Assembly (NCBI GenBank): GCA_006503475.1
Contig: RSEH01000050.1
Coordinates: forward strand, 123,110-187,109
Length of the DNA stretch: 64,000 bases
Direction of reading: 5' to 3'
Source: Stentor roeselii
Lineage: Eukaryota > Ciliophora > Heterotrichea > Heterotrichida > Stentoridae
Below are positions 37,946 to 47,507 of the stretch, piece by piece. Under the pieces are notes generated by a model that had not been told where the DNA came from, ran no database searches, and worked only from the letters and a program-made list of their open reading frames with translations. A program made the position numbers and the translations under genes. Position 1 is the stretch's first letter. Each line of letters begins with the position of its first letter.

Positions 37946-39817
37946 CTAATGTTTTACTTTTTCCTTTTTGTTCATATTAATCAGTAACTTTATAATATTA
38001 CTGGTCCTTTTAACAGACTGAGAAAGTTCTTTGGATAAGTGCATGACATCCAAGATCTTATTATTCCTCATAGCATAAAAGTTTTCAGAAAATATTTTAT
38101 AATACATTCTTCTTTTGATTTCTTCTCTTACATCATGATTAAAAGAAGAGATTTCTTTCGTGTAATAAAGTCGAAGAGCATACATCATTGAAAGTTCATT
38201 CATGGCATGCTTCATTCGATTATCAAAGTTACTTTTAAGTTCTTGATAATATATCGGGTAATCAATTTTCAGTTCTTTCAGAGTAGCCAAGTCCATTTTA
38301 AAGCACCTGCCAATCTCACATGAGCTACAATCAAATTTCCTTTCAGACCTCATAAAAATTTCAATGTCTCCCAAGTAGTCCCCTGCTTTAAAAATCATAA
38401 ACATAAGTCCATCATAAGTAACTTTGAATCTTCCTTCAGAAATAAAATAAATCCCATCAGAAAACGACTTCTTTACCCATAAAATTTCATCAACATGAAA
38501 TTGATGAAAATGTAGTTTAAAAGCGAAATGCGCGATGAAAGTTTCTCCTTTTCCTTGAAAAAACTTGATTTTTGTTAGAGCTTTATTGTAAATATCCATT
38601 GCCACTGAATACCTGAGTTCTAAATCGTGAGGGTCAATAATCCGATCGATTGAAATTTTTTTAATTATGATTCTTTTGCTTTTAATGCACGATTTGAACC
38701 TTTTTTTAAGTGCTGAAGGCAAAAAAGTGACTTCGGAAAAATCGTGAGCAAAGTCGAGATTTTGTTTGATCATTATGTCAGCATTAATGATGTTTGACAG
38801 CGTGATGTAAAACCTGCTGGAAGTATAAGACCAGAAAAAAACCCCGACAACCATCCAAACCATGGCGATTTGATACTCAACAGTAGTGAAAGGATGAATA
38901 TCCCCATAGCCTATCGATGAAAGTGTCATAAACGCCCAATAAATACTAGACAAGTACTGCTCAAACACCTCGAAATCTAAAATATTGCATTTCATCACCC
39001 AGGTCTCAGAATTGAAATTTTCATACCTGGCAGATAAAAAGAAAATACAAGCAATAATATGAAGTCCCATCATAACCAAAAGACTTAAAGCTATAAGTTC
39101 ATAAGCGTGCTTATATTTCAATGCGAGTCTCTCGAAATCCTTAATAAAATACAAATATTTCAACCTTCTCCTCAATCCAACCCACCTAATAAACTTCGGA
39201 ATATGTCTAAACAAATAACGTCTGGGAATATTCGGCTCTTCCAAGTTTCTAATGAAAAAACCGAATGGAAAAGATGTGAAACAATCAAGAAAAAAACGAG
39301 ATTTTATATAATTCCAGAAAATCTTCCTCCTGTCGACTATCAGTTTGTTGTCGTGGTCGAAGTACGCCAAGTTGAAGTGAAGTGCGACGTCAAGAACGAA
39401 AATGATGTCAATTATGAACTCGAAGGTAGATTCTATTGAATTTGGTTTATATCCGTAGAAACTTGTATTAAATTGACCGTAAGTCGAGATATAAAAAAGA
39501 CTTACGAAATTCAACAGGGCCCAGAATATGTAGAGGTTGTTGTAAGGAACAAATAATGTTAATGGAATTGGGGTTTTCACTCTTGGTGAAAAAAGGAATC
39601 TGTGAAAATCTTTATCGTAGTAGTCAGGTACTTCGTTTTCAACTGGGTTTGAAGTGATTTTCTTGTAGTTTTGCAGAATTCGACTGTATTTTATTTTTCT
39701 TAGAGATCTTTGCCAGACTGCCCTGTAAGATTGGGTTGGAGGAAGGTCTTGGACTGATTCTGTCAGAGGCACTGGAGTGTAAGACCTCGTGTTCGGTATT
39801 ATCAGCTTGGTAGTCAT
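37946..39817 (-). CDS. Voltage-gated K+ channel of the EAG/HCN/CNG superfamily
   Basis: 623 aa. Six TM segments run from about 88 to 345, including a basic S4 region (RRYLFRHIPKFIRWVGLRRR). The pore is SSIGYGDIHPF (GYGD near 303-306, the K+ selectivity filter), followed by a C-linker and a cyclic-nucleotide-binding-like beta roll (about 445-540: DGIYFISEGRFKV, GDYLGDIEIF). The usual phosphate-cassette Arg-Ala pair is not clearly present (MRSERKFDCSSCE), so cAMP/cGMP binding is uncertain. Ciliates have many such channels setting membrane potential and ciliary beating. It ends TAG and starts ATTAAATGAC. Confidence 0.93.
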   Translation of the reverse strand: MTTKLIIPNTRSYTPVPLTESVQDLPPTQSYRAVWQRSLRKIKYSRILQNYKKITSNPVENEVPDYYDKDFHRFLFSPRVKTPIPLTLFVPYNNLYIFWALLNFVSLFYISTYGQFNTSFYGYKPNSIESTFEFIIDIIFVLDVALHFNLAYFDHDNKLIVDRRKIFWNYIKSRFFLDCFTSFPFGFFIRNLEEPNIPRRYLFRHIPKFIRWVGLRRRLKYLYFIKDFERLALKYKHAYELIALSLLVMMGLHIIACIFFLSARYENFNSETWVMKCNILDFEVFEQYLSSIYWAFMTLSSIGYGDIHPFTTVEYQIAMVWMVVGVFFWSYTSSRFYITLSNIINADIMIKQNLDFAHDFSEVTFLPSALKKRFKSCIKSKRIIIKKISIDRIIDPHDLELRYSVAMDIYNKALTKIKFFQGKGETFIAHFAFKLHFHQFHVDEILWVKKSFSDGIYFISEGRFKVTYDGLMFMIFKAGDYLGDIEIFMRSERKFDCSSCEIGRCFKMDLATLKELKIDYPIYYQELKSNFDNRMKHAMNELSMMYALRLYYTKEISSFNHDVREEIKRRMYYKIFSENFYAMRNNKILDVMHLSKELSQSVKRTSNIIKLLINMNKKEKVKH

Positions 39818-40165
39818 TTAATGTATAAATAATTGAGCTTTATATTATTTGAGTGGTGAGATGAGTTGAAAGGTTTAATAATCGAAGGAATTTTTAGGAA
39901 AAATCTTGAATTATTTTTAAGATATTGGATTACAAATGATTAATTGTCAGCTAAATCACTAAAGGATTATTTCTTTCAACAACTCAGTTCTCTATCTGCC
40001 TTTATTCTATTTTCAACATACTACCTATATTTCCATAAGACTCAATAAATTTAAACACTTTCAAAATTCCCAATTATTAGAAATTTTGATATTTTCACCT
40101 TCACACTACAATCTTGAATATCAAACTTTCAGTAAGTCAAATAATCGTTGATTACTCTAAACTAT
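39818..40165. other. Intergenic, nothing recognised
   Basis: 348 bp of AT-rich DNA between two minus-strand genes. No repeat, RNA gene or coding signal was seen. Confidence 0.6.
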
Positions 40166-40480
40166 TTACTCCAACTTGCTTTGGACAAACTTGGTAAGTT
40201 TCTCAAGATATTTCAGTCCATTATGAGGTTGATGTCCCATGAGAATCTGATACAAGTCCAAGGTCTCCTGATCAATGACCTGCTGATGAAAGAGAATCAG
40301 TTCATCTCTGTTCATTTTGTTTAAATTGCTTTTTGCCCATTCTTTGAGTAGATATTCAGTTTCTTGAGTGCCGGTCCTTCCGCATCGATACCAAATCATT
40401 TTTCTGAGTTGGTCAATGTTTTCAGGGTAAATCGGAGGGAATTTCAAATGAAGGGATTCTGAGAAAAGTCTTCTGATCAT
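40166..40480 (-). CDS. Succinate dehydrogenase assembly factor 2 (SDHAF2/Sdh5/SdhE-like)
   Basis: 104 aa, the usual size of the family. After a short basic, hydrophobic N-terminus that could target mitochondria (MIRRLFSESLHLKF), the sequence follows the Sdh5/SdhE five-helix pattern: LRKMIWYRCGRTGTQETEYLLKEW, then LNKMNRDELILFHQQVIDQE, then LYQILMGHQP. The RGxxE motif needed for flavinylation is represented by GRTGTQE, with Thr inserted or substituted relative to RG, which is slightly unusual. The role is covalent FAD attachment to the SDH flavoprotein of complex II. This is meaningful beside the RquA-like gene at 27690. It diverges from 40530 across 49 bp and ends TAA. Confidence 0.82.
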   Translation of the reverse strand: MIRRLFSESLHLKFPPIYPENIDQLRKMIWYRCGRTGTQETEYLLKEWAKSNLNKMNRDELILFHQQVIDQETLDLYQILMGHQPHNGLKYLEKLTKFVQSKLE

Positions 40481-40529
40481 ATTTATTACTGACTACTGCT
40501 CTGCATCTTTTATTATTACCTGATTATAA

Positions 40530-40811
40530 ATGAGAAGGAATAAAAAGTTTGGGGTTTATTCTGGACATTCTATTAAGAGATGCTTTTGTGATATCAGTGA
40601 AATGATACTTAAAGCAAGGAATGAGAGGAAATTGTATAAGTTTGGAAATGGGAAAATTGAAGGGAGGGATAATTTTGTGCAATTTGATAAAAAAAATCAT
40701 AAAAAACACTCGTGTTTGAGATATTTCAAGTTCAAGGCGGAAGCTTTGAGAAAAAGTGATCTTAAGGCACTAGCGAGGGAAATGGAAAGAGAGTACTTGT
40801 GTTGGAATTGA
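40530..40811 (+). CDS. Small basic hypothetical protein
   Basis: 93 aa, Lys/Arg-rich, starting MRRNKKFGVYSGHSIKRCF, with scattered Cys and His (KNHKKHSC). No known family was recognised; size and charge would fit a mitochondrial ribosomal or nucleic-acid-binding protein, but this is only a guess. The ATG sits in ATTATAAATGAG. It ends TGA (40809-40811), and the same frame reaches TAA seven codons later, so if UGA were Trp the protein would be eight residues longer. It diverges from the SDHAF2-like gene across 49 bp. Confidence 0.6.
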   Translation: MRRNKKFGVYSGHSIKRCFCDISEMILKARNERKLYKFGNGKIEGRDNFVQFDKKNHKKHSCLRYFKFKAEALRKSDLKALAREMEREYLCWN

Positions 40812-41021
40812 AATGATTCTGATGCTGTCTGTTAAGCTGAAAGGATATTTAACTATTTTTACTTTAATTCATTAAAATCCTTGAATAATGTAAGCCTAGA
40901 TGTCTTCAACACCGTTAAAAAACTTTCTGTCTTTTCATTTTTTCATATCTTATCTTCATCGTAATTATTTGAGGCACTTCTTGTTTCCTTCAACCGAAGA
41001 ATGAATTCAAACGAATATTAA

Positions 41022-41555
41022 ATGGAGTTAAAACAGAAACTCATATATTTAAACTTAATCTTCAAAAAGAAGCTGACCCAAGCGATACACTTATGGAAAC
41101 TCCAAACATCTCTAGGCCACTTAAAATCTAAATATCAAAAGTTGAAGAGCTACACCGCAAAGGTTCTAAAATATCGTAAAGTCCCAGAAATCCGTATTTT
41201 AACAACTAAAAATCAAGAAGAATCAAGATCCAGGCAGTCCTCAGTGGAGAGAACAGGTTTTCACTCAACAAAATCAGGACTTTCAACAAAAACTTTAGTA
41301 TACCGTTCATCATCAATTCATAAAAATTCCAAAAAGCCCCCAATTCCAACTGCAAAATTCAGCGACATCGAAAACATCTCAAAAACTTCAACAAACTTCT
41401 TTTCCACAAGTTCAAAACCTCATCAAAAATCATCTCAAACGCCAAAAGTCCTCAATTCAGACGAGGTAGCAGTTGTTTCAAGCCACCTTCCAATTTCAGG
41501 TCTTTCTCTAAAGAAATTCGACAGTAATTCCGAGACATATTTTAAAATAAGGTAA
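41022..41555 (+). CDS. Basic hypothetical protein
   Basis: 177 aa. A helical, Lys/Leu-rich N-terminal third (FKKKLTQAIHLWKLQTSLGH near 14-33) is followed by a Ser/Thr/Lys-rich, probably disordered remainder. The Trp-containing helix resembles an SFI1/IQ-like amphipathic repeat (xxxLWxxxL), but one copy is too little to assign. It ends TAA, 11 bp from the convergent FtsH-like gene. The ATG follows ATATTAA. Confidence 0.65.
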   Translation: MELKQKLIYLNLIFKKKLTQAIHLWKLQTSLGHLKSKYQKLKSYTAKVLKYRKVPEIRILTTKNQEESRSRQSSVERTGFHSTKSGLSTKTLVYRSSSIHKNSKKPPIPTAKFSDIENISKTSTNFFSTSSKPHQKSSQTPKVLNSDEVAVVSSHLPISGLSLKKFDSNSETYFKIR

Positions 41556-41566
41556 ATAATTTCTAC

Positions 41567-43246
41567 TTAATCATTCCTAATAATTTCTAAGATCTCATCT
41601 CGACTAAGAGTTTCTCTTTCCATGAGTATTCTAGTGATTTTTTTTATATCTTCACTTTTGGAAATAAGAAGTTTTTCCACCCTATCATAACTTTCCTGTA
41701 AAATTTTTTTAGCTGCCTGGTCAACTGCGTCCTTCAGCTTCGGGCCGAGGCTTTCTTGGTCTTCAAAAAAAGCGACTCCGAAAAACTCATCAAAGAGTCC
41801 TTCTCTGACCATTCTTTTAACGAATTCAGTGGCTTCAATGATGTCTTTTTGACTGTGAGTGTTTTTTTTGATGTCGCCGTATTGAAGGTCGTGAATCACT
41901 TTTCCTGCCATTTTTGTGTCGATCATGGCCAAGACTTCCATTTTATTTGCTCCGAGTTTGTCTTTGTCAGGGGTTTGAGTTGTTTTTCCTAAGTTTTGAC
42001 CTCTTTTTATAATCGTCGTCTTGTACAGGGGGTCGGCACCTTTAGTGTTTAATATTGTGACTACTTTTCCTGCTTCATATAAACTTTTAGAAAATCTTTC
42101 AGTGTTTGTTTCATCTGGCGATTTTGAAGCGATTCCTAATAAAAGTCGATCTTTCGCATTTTCTATGTCTTGTGAAGTGCAAGTGTTTCTTCCGTCTTTT
42201 AGAGCAAGTTGCATCGCTGTATTGATTAAATTCGCGATATCAGCTCCTGTCATTCCAAACGTAGACTTTGCTAACTTTTCACTGTTTACTGTTGAGTCAA
42301 TCTTGATTTTATTCAAGTAAAGGCTGATTATTTCTATTCTTGACTTAAGACTAGGAACAGGAACATTAATTGATTTGTCAAATCTGCCAGGTCTCATTAA
42401 AGCTTCATCAATGCTCTGTGGCATATTCGTAGCAGCGATGACGATAACATTATCACTAGTATCAAATCCATCCATTTCCACTAAAAGTTGATTAAGGGTC
42501 TGGCGATGATAATTCGAATAAAGTCCTTTGCGACTTCTGCCAATTGAGTCGATTTCATCAATAAAAATAATACTTTTCGGTGATTTTTTAGCTGCTTCGA
42601 ACAATTCACGAACCCGCTTTGCACCGACCCCGACGAAGATTTCATCGAATTCAGAGCCGGAAGTGTAGAAAAAGTCGACTTGAGACTCTCCAGCGATAGC
42701 TCTGGCCATAAGAGTCTTTCCAGTTCCAGGTTCTCCAGTCAAAAGAATGCCTCTTGGGAGTTTAGCTCCAATATCTCTGTACTTTTGAGGATTTTTAAGG
42801 ATTTTTACTATTTCTTCGAATTCAGAAAGACATTCATCAAGTCCTTTCACGTCTTGAAAAGTTGTTGTCGGCTTTTCTGGAGTAAATTGATTTCTTTTCT
42901 TAGATATAAAAGAGACCAGTGCTAATCCGATTCCAAAAAAGAAAAGTGGAATGAAGAAGGGAAGTTTTGATTTAGAAAAAGATCTAAAGTAGAGAAGAAC
43001 TGGATTTTCTTTGGTACCGTGAATGGTTCCTGGCCTTAAAGCGGATTTGTTTGATTCGATTAGCTCTAAGTGAGACTTCGCGTAGATGTATTGGGCTCTG
43101 GCTAGTTTTGATTTGGGTTCTTTGTCTATTTCGTAAAGTCTTACAGTTTCTTCAAAATTGTATTCACGGTTCAATTTCTAGATAAGGTTTACTCTTAAAT
43201 TTTTGTGGTCTAGCGAATAGAGCCTTTTAGTAAATAATCTTAACAT
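41567..43246 (-). CDS. Mitochondrial FtsH/YME1-like AAA protein lacking the protease zinc site, one 15-nt intron
   Basis: Exons are complement(43193-43246) and complement(41567-43177), 554 aa. Exon 1 supplies an ATG and a presequence-like start MLRLFTKRLYSLDHKNLR; without it the frame has only a TTG. One TM segment (about 89-110) gives i-AAA topology. The AAA module is intact: GEPGTGKT (about 166-173), SIIFIDEIDSIG, and NMPQSIDEALMRPGRFD with the Arg fingers. The FtsH signature HEAGH is replaced by YEAGK at nt 42065-42079 (about 385-389), so both zinc-binding His are gone, while the following GADPLYKTTIIKRG block is retained. It is predicted to be an ATP-driven unfoldase without proteolysis, comparable to plant FtsHi. 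Confidence 0.92.
43178..43192 (-). other. 15-nt intron in FtsH-like gene
   Basis: Coding strand GTAAACCTTATCTAG, phase 0, A at position 10. Its removal links a mitochondrial-type N-terminus to the AAA protein. If it is retained, the TAG stops translation after 18 codons plus four. Confidence 0.92.
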
Positions 43247-43541
43247 TTTTGTTAAATGTATTAGAAAGAAGGAAAGGTTAGGAAATTGAATTTTTTGTGA
43301 GATTTGTGATAGAAGAAGAAAAAATTAGGAAATTGAAAGATTTTTTTTGATAAATTTTAGTGTTTGAATAATAATTTAGGGTTTTAAAGATAAAGGGCAG
43401 TAGCTAATAATTTTTGGATTTAAAGTTGATTTATGACTACTAATCTCTTGAAATAAAACCATGAAATTCACTAATACTAACATATAGATAAAAAATATGG
43501 AAATTTTTCCTTCTAAATCGTAATATTTATCCGTTTCTAAC

Positions 43542-44015
43542 TTAAAATACTAAACAATAACATGAATTACATTTGTCTCTCGAACTTCCTGCATCAACTG
43601 CATACAAATATTTGATGAAAGCTTTTATTGGCGAAGTTGTTGGGTGTAACTTCTTTACTCTTTCAATTGCATATTCGCACTTCAAGTCATGAAATTTCAT
43701 CAAATATCCAATCACAATGGTAGGACTTCTAGATTTTCCTTTATTGCAATAAACCAAAACAGTATTCATTCGTTGAATAGCCTGGTCTATGAAAGAGATT
43801 CCTTCTTTAAAATCACTTGAAAGGTCGAAACTTGCAACATCCCGCATGTTTAGCTTTTTATAATTAAAGTATCCTGGAAATTGAGGCTCTAGTTCTACTC
43901 CGCATATTAAAATATCAGTGATTCCGTGAGATTGAAGGGCTCGAAGGTTTCTTGCTGAGTTCTGATCACCAAGGTACAGACCTTTGGTGATTCTATGCAT
44001 GTTGATTTCAGCCAT
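43542..44015 (-). CDS. Atypical dual-specificity protein phosphatase with CaaX-like end
   Basis: 157 aa, the size of small atypical DUSPs. The active-site loop reads VYCNKGKSRSP (CX5R kept, near 89-95). The His that normally precedes Cys is Tyr, which should alter Cys pKa but need not abolish activity. A general-acid Asp candidate lies in NMRDVASFD. The N-terminus ITKGLYLGDQNSARN is the usual DUSP start (I..YLG). The C-terminus CNSCYCLVF ends in CLVF, a plausible CaaX prenylation box with neighbouring Cys for palmitoylation, so membrane attachment is likely. It ends TAA. Upstream lies a 384-bp gap. Confidence 0.87.
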   Translation of the reverse strand: MAEINMHRITKGLYLGDQNSARNLRALQSHGITDILICGVELEPQFPGYFNYKKLNMRDVASFDLSSDFKEGISFIDQAIQRMNTVLVYCNKGKSRSPTIVIGYLMKFHDLKCEYAIERVKKLHPTTSPIKAFIKYLYAVDAGSSRDKCNSCYCLVF

Positions 44016-44399
44016 TTACCTGATATGGATGATTCACTTAAAGTGTTTTTGAATATGTTTGAATAATGATCAATGACCCTTATTCTGGTGTTTTTAAAGA
44101 TGAAGAAATTTTTATTAAAATCAGAGAAATCGAATGATTGGAATGATTTATTTCGGTGAAAGCTGATCTTTGATTTTCTTTTAATGGTTTTTTTAACGAA
44201 TAATAGAATGTGCAAGAACTTTAATGAGGCATTAGTCCTGTGAGTTTCCATATTCTAATTACGATAATAATTTGATAAAGGAATTGAAAACACTTAAGAT
44301 AATCATACCCTAATTATAAATTAGTTCCTGTGTCTAAGATTTTTCATCTTCACTCTAAGTGGCTACATAGTTCCATCTTTCTGCAGGACTCTTATAAAA
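44016..44399. other. Intergenic between divergent genes, nothing recognised
   Basis: 384 bp of AT-rich DNA holding the upstream regions of the phosphatase and the spliced mitochondrial-type gene. An open frame overlapping here on the minus strand (43907-44251) shows no family and is not supported. Confidence 0.6.
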
Positions 44400-47300
44400 A
44401 TGCTAAGAAGTCTTTCAAGTTTTTCAAAGATTACCTTCGAAGAACTTCACAGATTAGCTAAACTCGACAGTTTGAACTTGAAAAACAATGAATCAGGAAT
44501 AAAGCTGCTAGAGCACTACGAAAATATTTTATCATCAAGTAAAAGTTGCATTCCTAAGATTTTGTGCAAGCAAAATATCCAAAACCGACCAAAATTCAAC
44601 TTCGAATTGGAAAACTTAACATCTCCCACAGAAAAACAAGAAATAATGACCAGCAAAATAATAGAAACTCTGAATCTTTTATGTTCTGTGGGTAATCTAG
44701 AGGTCAATTTAATTGAAGAGCTCCTTTTTTTCGGAAATTTTTCAGAGATGTACCATCCATTAGACCTGAAGTCACCGAAGCTCAAATCAATCTCAAAAAA
44801 AATCCCTCAGGTTATTAACATATTGAACAAATCACTTACTGAAATTTCGATAAACAAGTGGCTTAAGCTCATCGAAAGAATTGAATTTCTCTTCAATTAT
44901 CATCAGGTATATAAATATTTCATGCTTGAATCTGAATTCTTTCAAAAAAACCCTGAGAAGTTAGTTTTAGCTGCTAATGAAAGTGAATTGATAGACCTCT
45001 GCAAGTTTATTAATAAAGTTCATGATATATTCTGCGATTACAGAGTTCCTGACGAGGTGTTTGAGGTTCTAATTGGGAAAGACAAAATAAACATTGATTC
45101 ATTTGAAGATTTGGACTTGCTTCATTTATTAATAGCTTATCCTGTTGGCAGGGATCTCGACCATTCTAAGTATTTTTCAAGATTTATTGAAAACTTTGAA
45201 AGAATCCCGAAAAATCTCTTGATTGACCTGGCCGTGGTCATGAAAAATGCTGACTTTAAAATCCCAATGGAGTTGATTAAACAATTTGAGAATTCATTTG
45301 ATTTGTTTTTATTAGATATGCACTATGAAAAAAGTATCTATATTCTAAAAAAACTATTGAAAATAGATAAATTGTCTACTCAAGTACTAAAATGTTTTTG
45401 TGATCAGTAATTTTTACCTAGTCTCTCAAAAATTAACCTTAAAATTTCTCGATTAAATCCAATTTTTTACGATTTCTTCTCTCTTTTCTACAAGACCAAG
45501 AATTTCCACTTACTTCTCAAAAATATGCAGATGGTGAGCCACTTAGTCGACATCGCTCCACTACTTCCACCAGAGAAGAACTTACGAATAATATCAGCGT
45601 TCATTCATCACAATAAGGACTTTACAGATTTAAATCCATTAATCGAAAGTCTTTCAAAAATCAATGAAAATTTCCCTGTTAATTTTTTTCCTTTAATCGT
45701 AGAGGCCCAACAAGAGTTTCTTCGATATTCCGAGGAGAATGCAATATACACCTACCAGTTCAATTCTATAAAAGTACTAAAAAACGAATCACTTAACTCC
45801 CTTGCGAAGATCTGCAATGATTTTATCAGCACAGTTAATCCGAGTCATTATCTGATAAGTTCTTATTATTCAAGTCTTTTGGCTGAGTCTCTTCCACCAT
45901 TGGAACTTTTAGAGAACATTCAAAACGACAACCCTTTTTGGGCCAAGCTTCTCTGGCAATTAAGGGACGAGCTTCCAACCAAGGAAATTGCGAGAAAGGC
46001 CCTGGAAAAAGTGGACTTTTTCACTGTGAGTCCTGAGGTGTTGTATTATTTAACTTCTCTCAGTCCTTGTGAAATCGACTTTGATAAATTGAGCGACTCG
46101 GACTTTTCATTGGCTCTGGCTTACAATGATGCAAAGTCTCCATCGAATTTCCTTTACAAGTCAAAAAATATCAACTTTCGCATGATGCCCACTGAAGCTG
46201 TGATGAAAACTATTGTGAAACTTGTAGAATTCAATGATTTTAAATTTATCAAATCCGCTATTGAGTTCGTTGGATTTGTACCTGAGAAACACCCAAGGTT
46301 TCCAAGTCAACTTCTTAAAGATTTCTTTAAATCACTGACTGAAGTCAACCCTTCTCTGATCAACTCGCAGTCAATCAAGGTTCATTTGATGAAGATTTCA
46401 GAGCAGGTCCCTTTAGAAGAACTGGATGATATTCGGAGGTTTTTTGAATACATTCCTAAAAAACTCATTTATGAATTCATGGAAAATTCCACCTATAAAG
46501 GAAATTTCGCACCTTCTGATACTTCGAAAAATCTGCAAAAATGTAAAAGTTTTATTGAAAAGTTTAAAACTGGAGGATTAAGTCAAAACTTGTTTCATGA
46601 GCTGAAAACCATTGAATCACTAAATTTCGCTTATAAAGACTTCATACTTTCTCTGCTGAAAAATGAAAATTTCAATGATCCGGAAAATCAGAGCATAAAA
46701 GTAATTCTTGAGATTTTAAGTGGAACAACTGCAGAAGGAGAAATTCTTGAAAATATCATAAATCTTATAAACAAGCAGAATACTTGGGACTTGCTCAGCT
46801 TTCAAGATTTATGCAACTTGTGTCTACTGCATTCAAAGCACCCGATATTCATCCCTAAGTACATCCATCAGCATTTTTTATCAGTCATCTACGCGAAAGT
46901 GAATGAAGAAGAAATGATAAGAAACCCTTCTAACAACTTGCTTTATTTGAAACCTTTCAAGTACTTGACCGAGCTTGAGCCTCGAGGAGTGATAAGCAAT
47001 AATATCTTGAATCAGAAGGTAATCTCAGTTCATTCAAGTAGAGTCGAGATTCCTTATCACGAAGTAGAAAATAACATAAAAGTCCTGGCATATCTCAACT
47101 ATTTAGAAAAGCCTCGAACTCCTGATATTGATGAATCAGTTCGAATTTTCTTTAACAAGAGAAACTCAATCGATTCAGTTATCAAGAAAAAACTAGCAGT
47201 TTACGAGGACTTGGTAAAAAAGTACGGAAAGCTTAATGTGGAAGAAAACAAAATCGACGTTAACACTGGCTGGATCAGTGATTTTTTCATTCCTAGTGAA

Positions 47301-47474
47301 GGAATCGCTTACAAGGTCCTTACTGAAAATGATTATTTCATAAATTCTAACTTACAATTGGAACTCAAGTATCTGACTTCATTGATGATAAAGCAAGTTG
47401 AGAAAAACTTCACTCAAGTAATTTCTCTCAATTCTTTCGATTATGAAGAAAGTGAACCTCAAGAACATATCTAG
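44400..47474 (+). CDS. Large helical-repeat protein, probably mitochondrial, one 15-nt intron
   Basis: Exons are 44400-45406 and 45422-47474, 1019 aa. Unspliced, the frame ends TAA at 45410; removing GTAATTTTTACCTAG restores one frame through to TAG at 47474. The N-terminus MLRSLSSFSKITF is a plausible mitochondrial presequence. The rest is a succession of helices with Leu/Phe spacing typical of helical-repeat RNA-binding proteins (FASTK/OPR/RAP-like families). I see no clear RAP domain at the C-terminus, so the class is not assigned. It is followed 33 bp later by the S11 peptidase on the same strand. Confidence 0.82.
45407..45421 (+). other. 15-nt intron in helical-repeat gene
   Basis: GTAATTTTTACCTAG, phase 2 (codon CA|T), A at position 10. 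The joined reading frame continues for 34 codons before the first downstream ATG, all open. Confidence 0.93.
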
Positions 47475-47507
47475 ATTATTTTCTTATTAAATTCGTTAGA
47501 ATTTTAA

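Noticed and set aside
43907-44251. 114-codon minus-strand frame between the phosphatase and the helical-repeat gene
   Set aside because: No family, low-complexity Lys/Phe/Ile content typical of AT-rich noncoding DNA, and it overlaps the phosphatase start.
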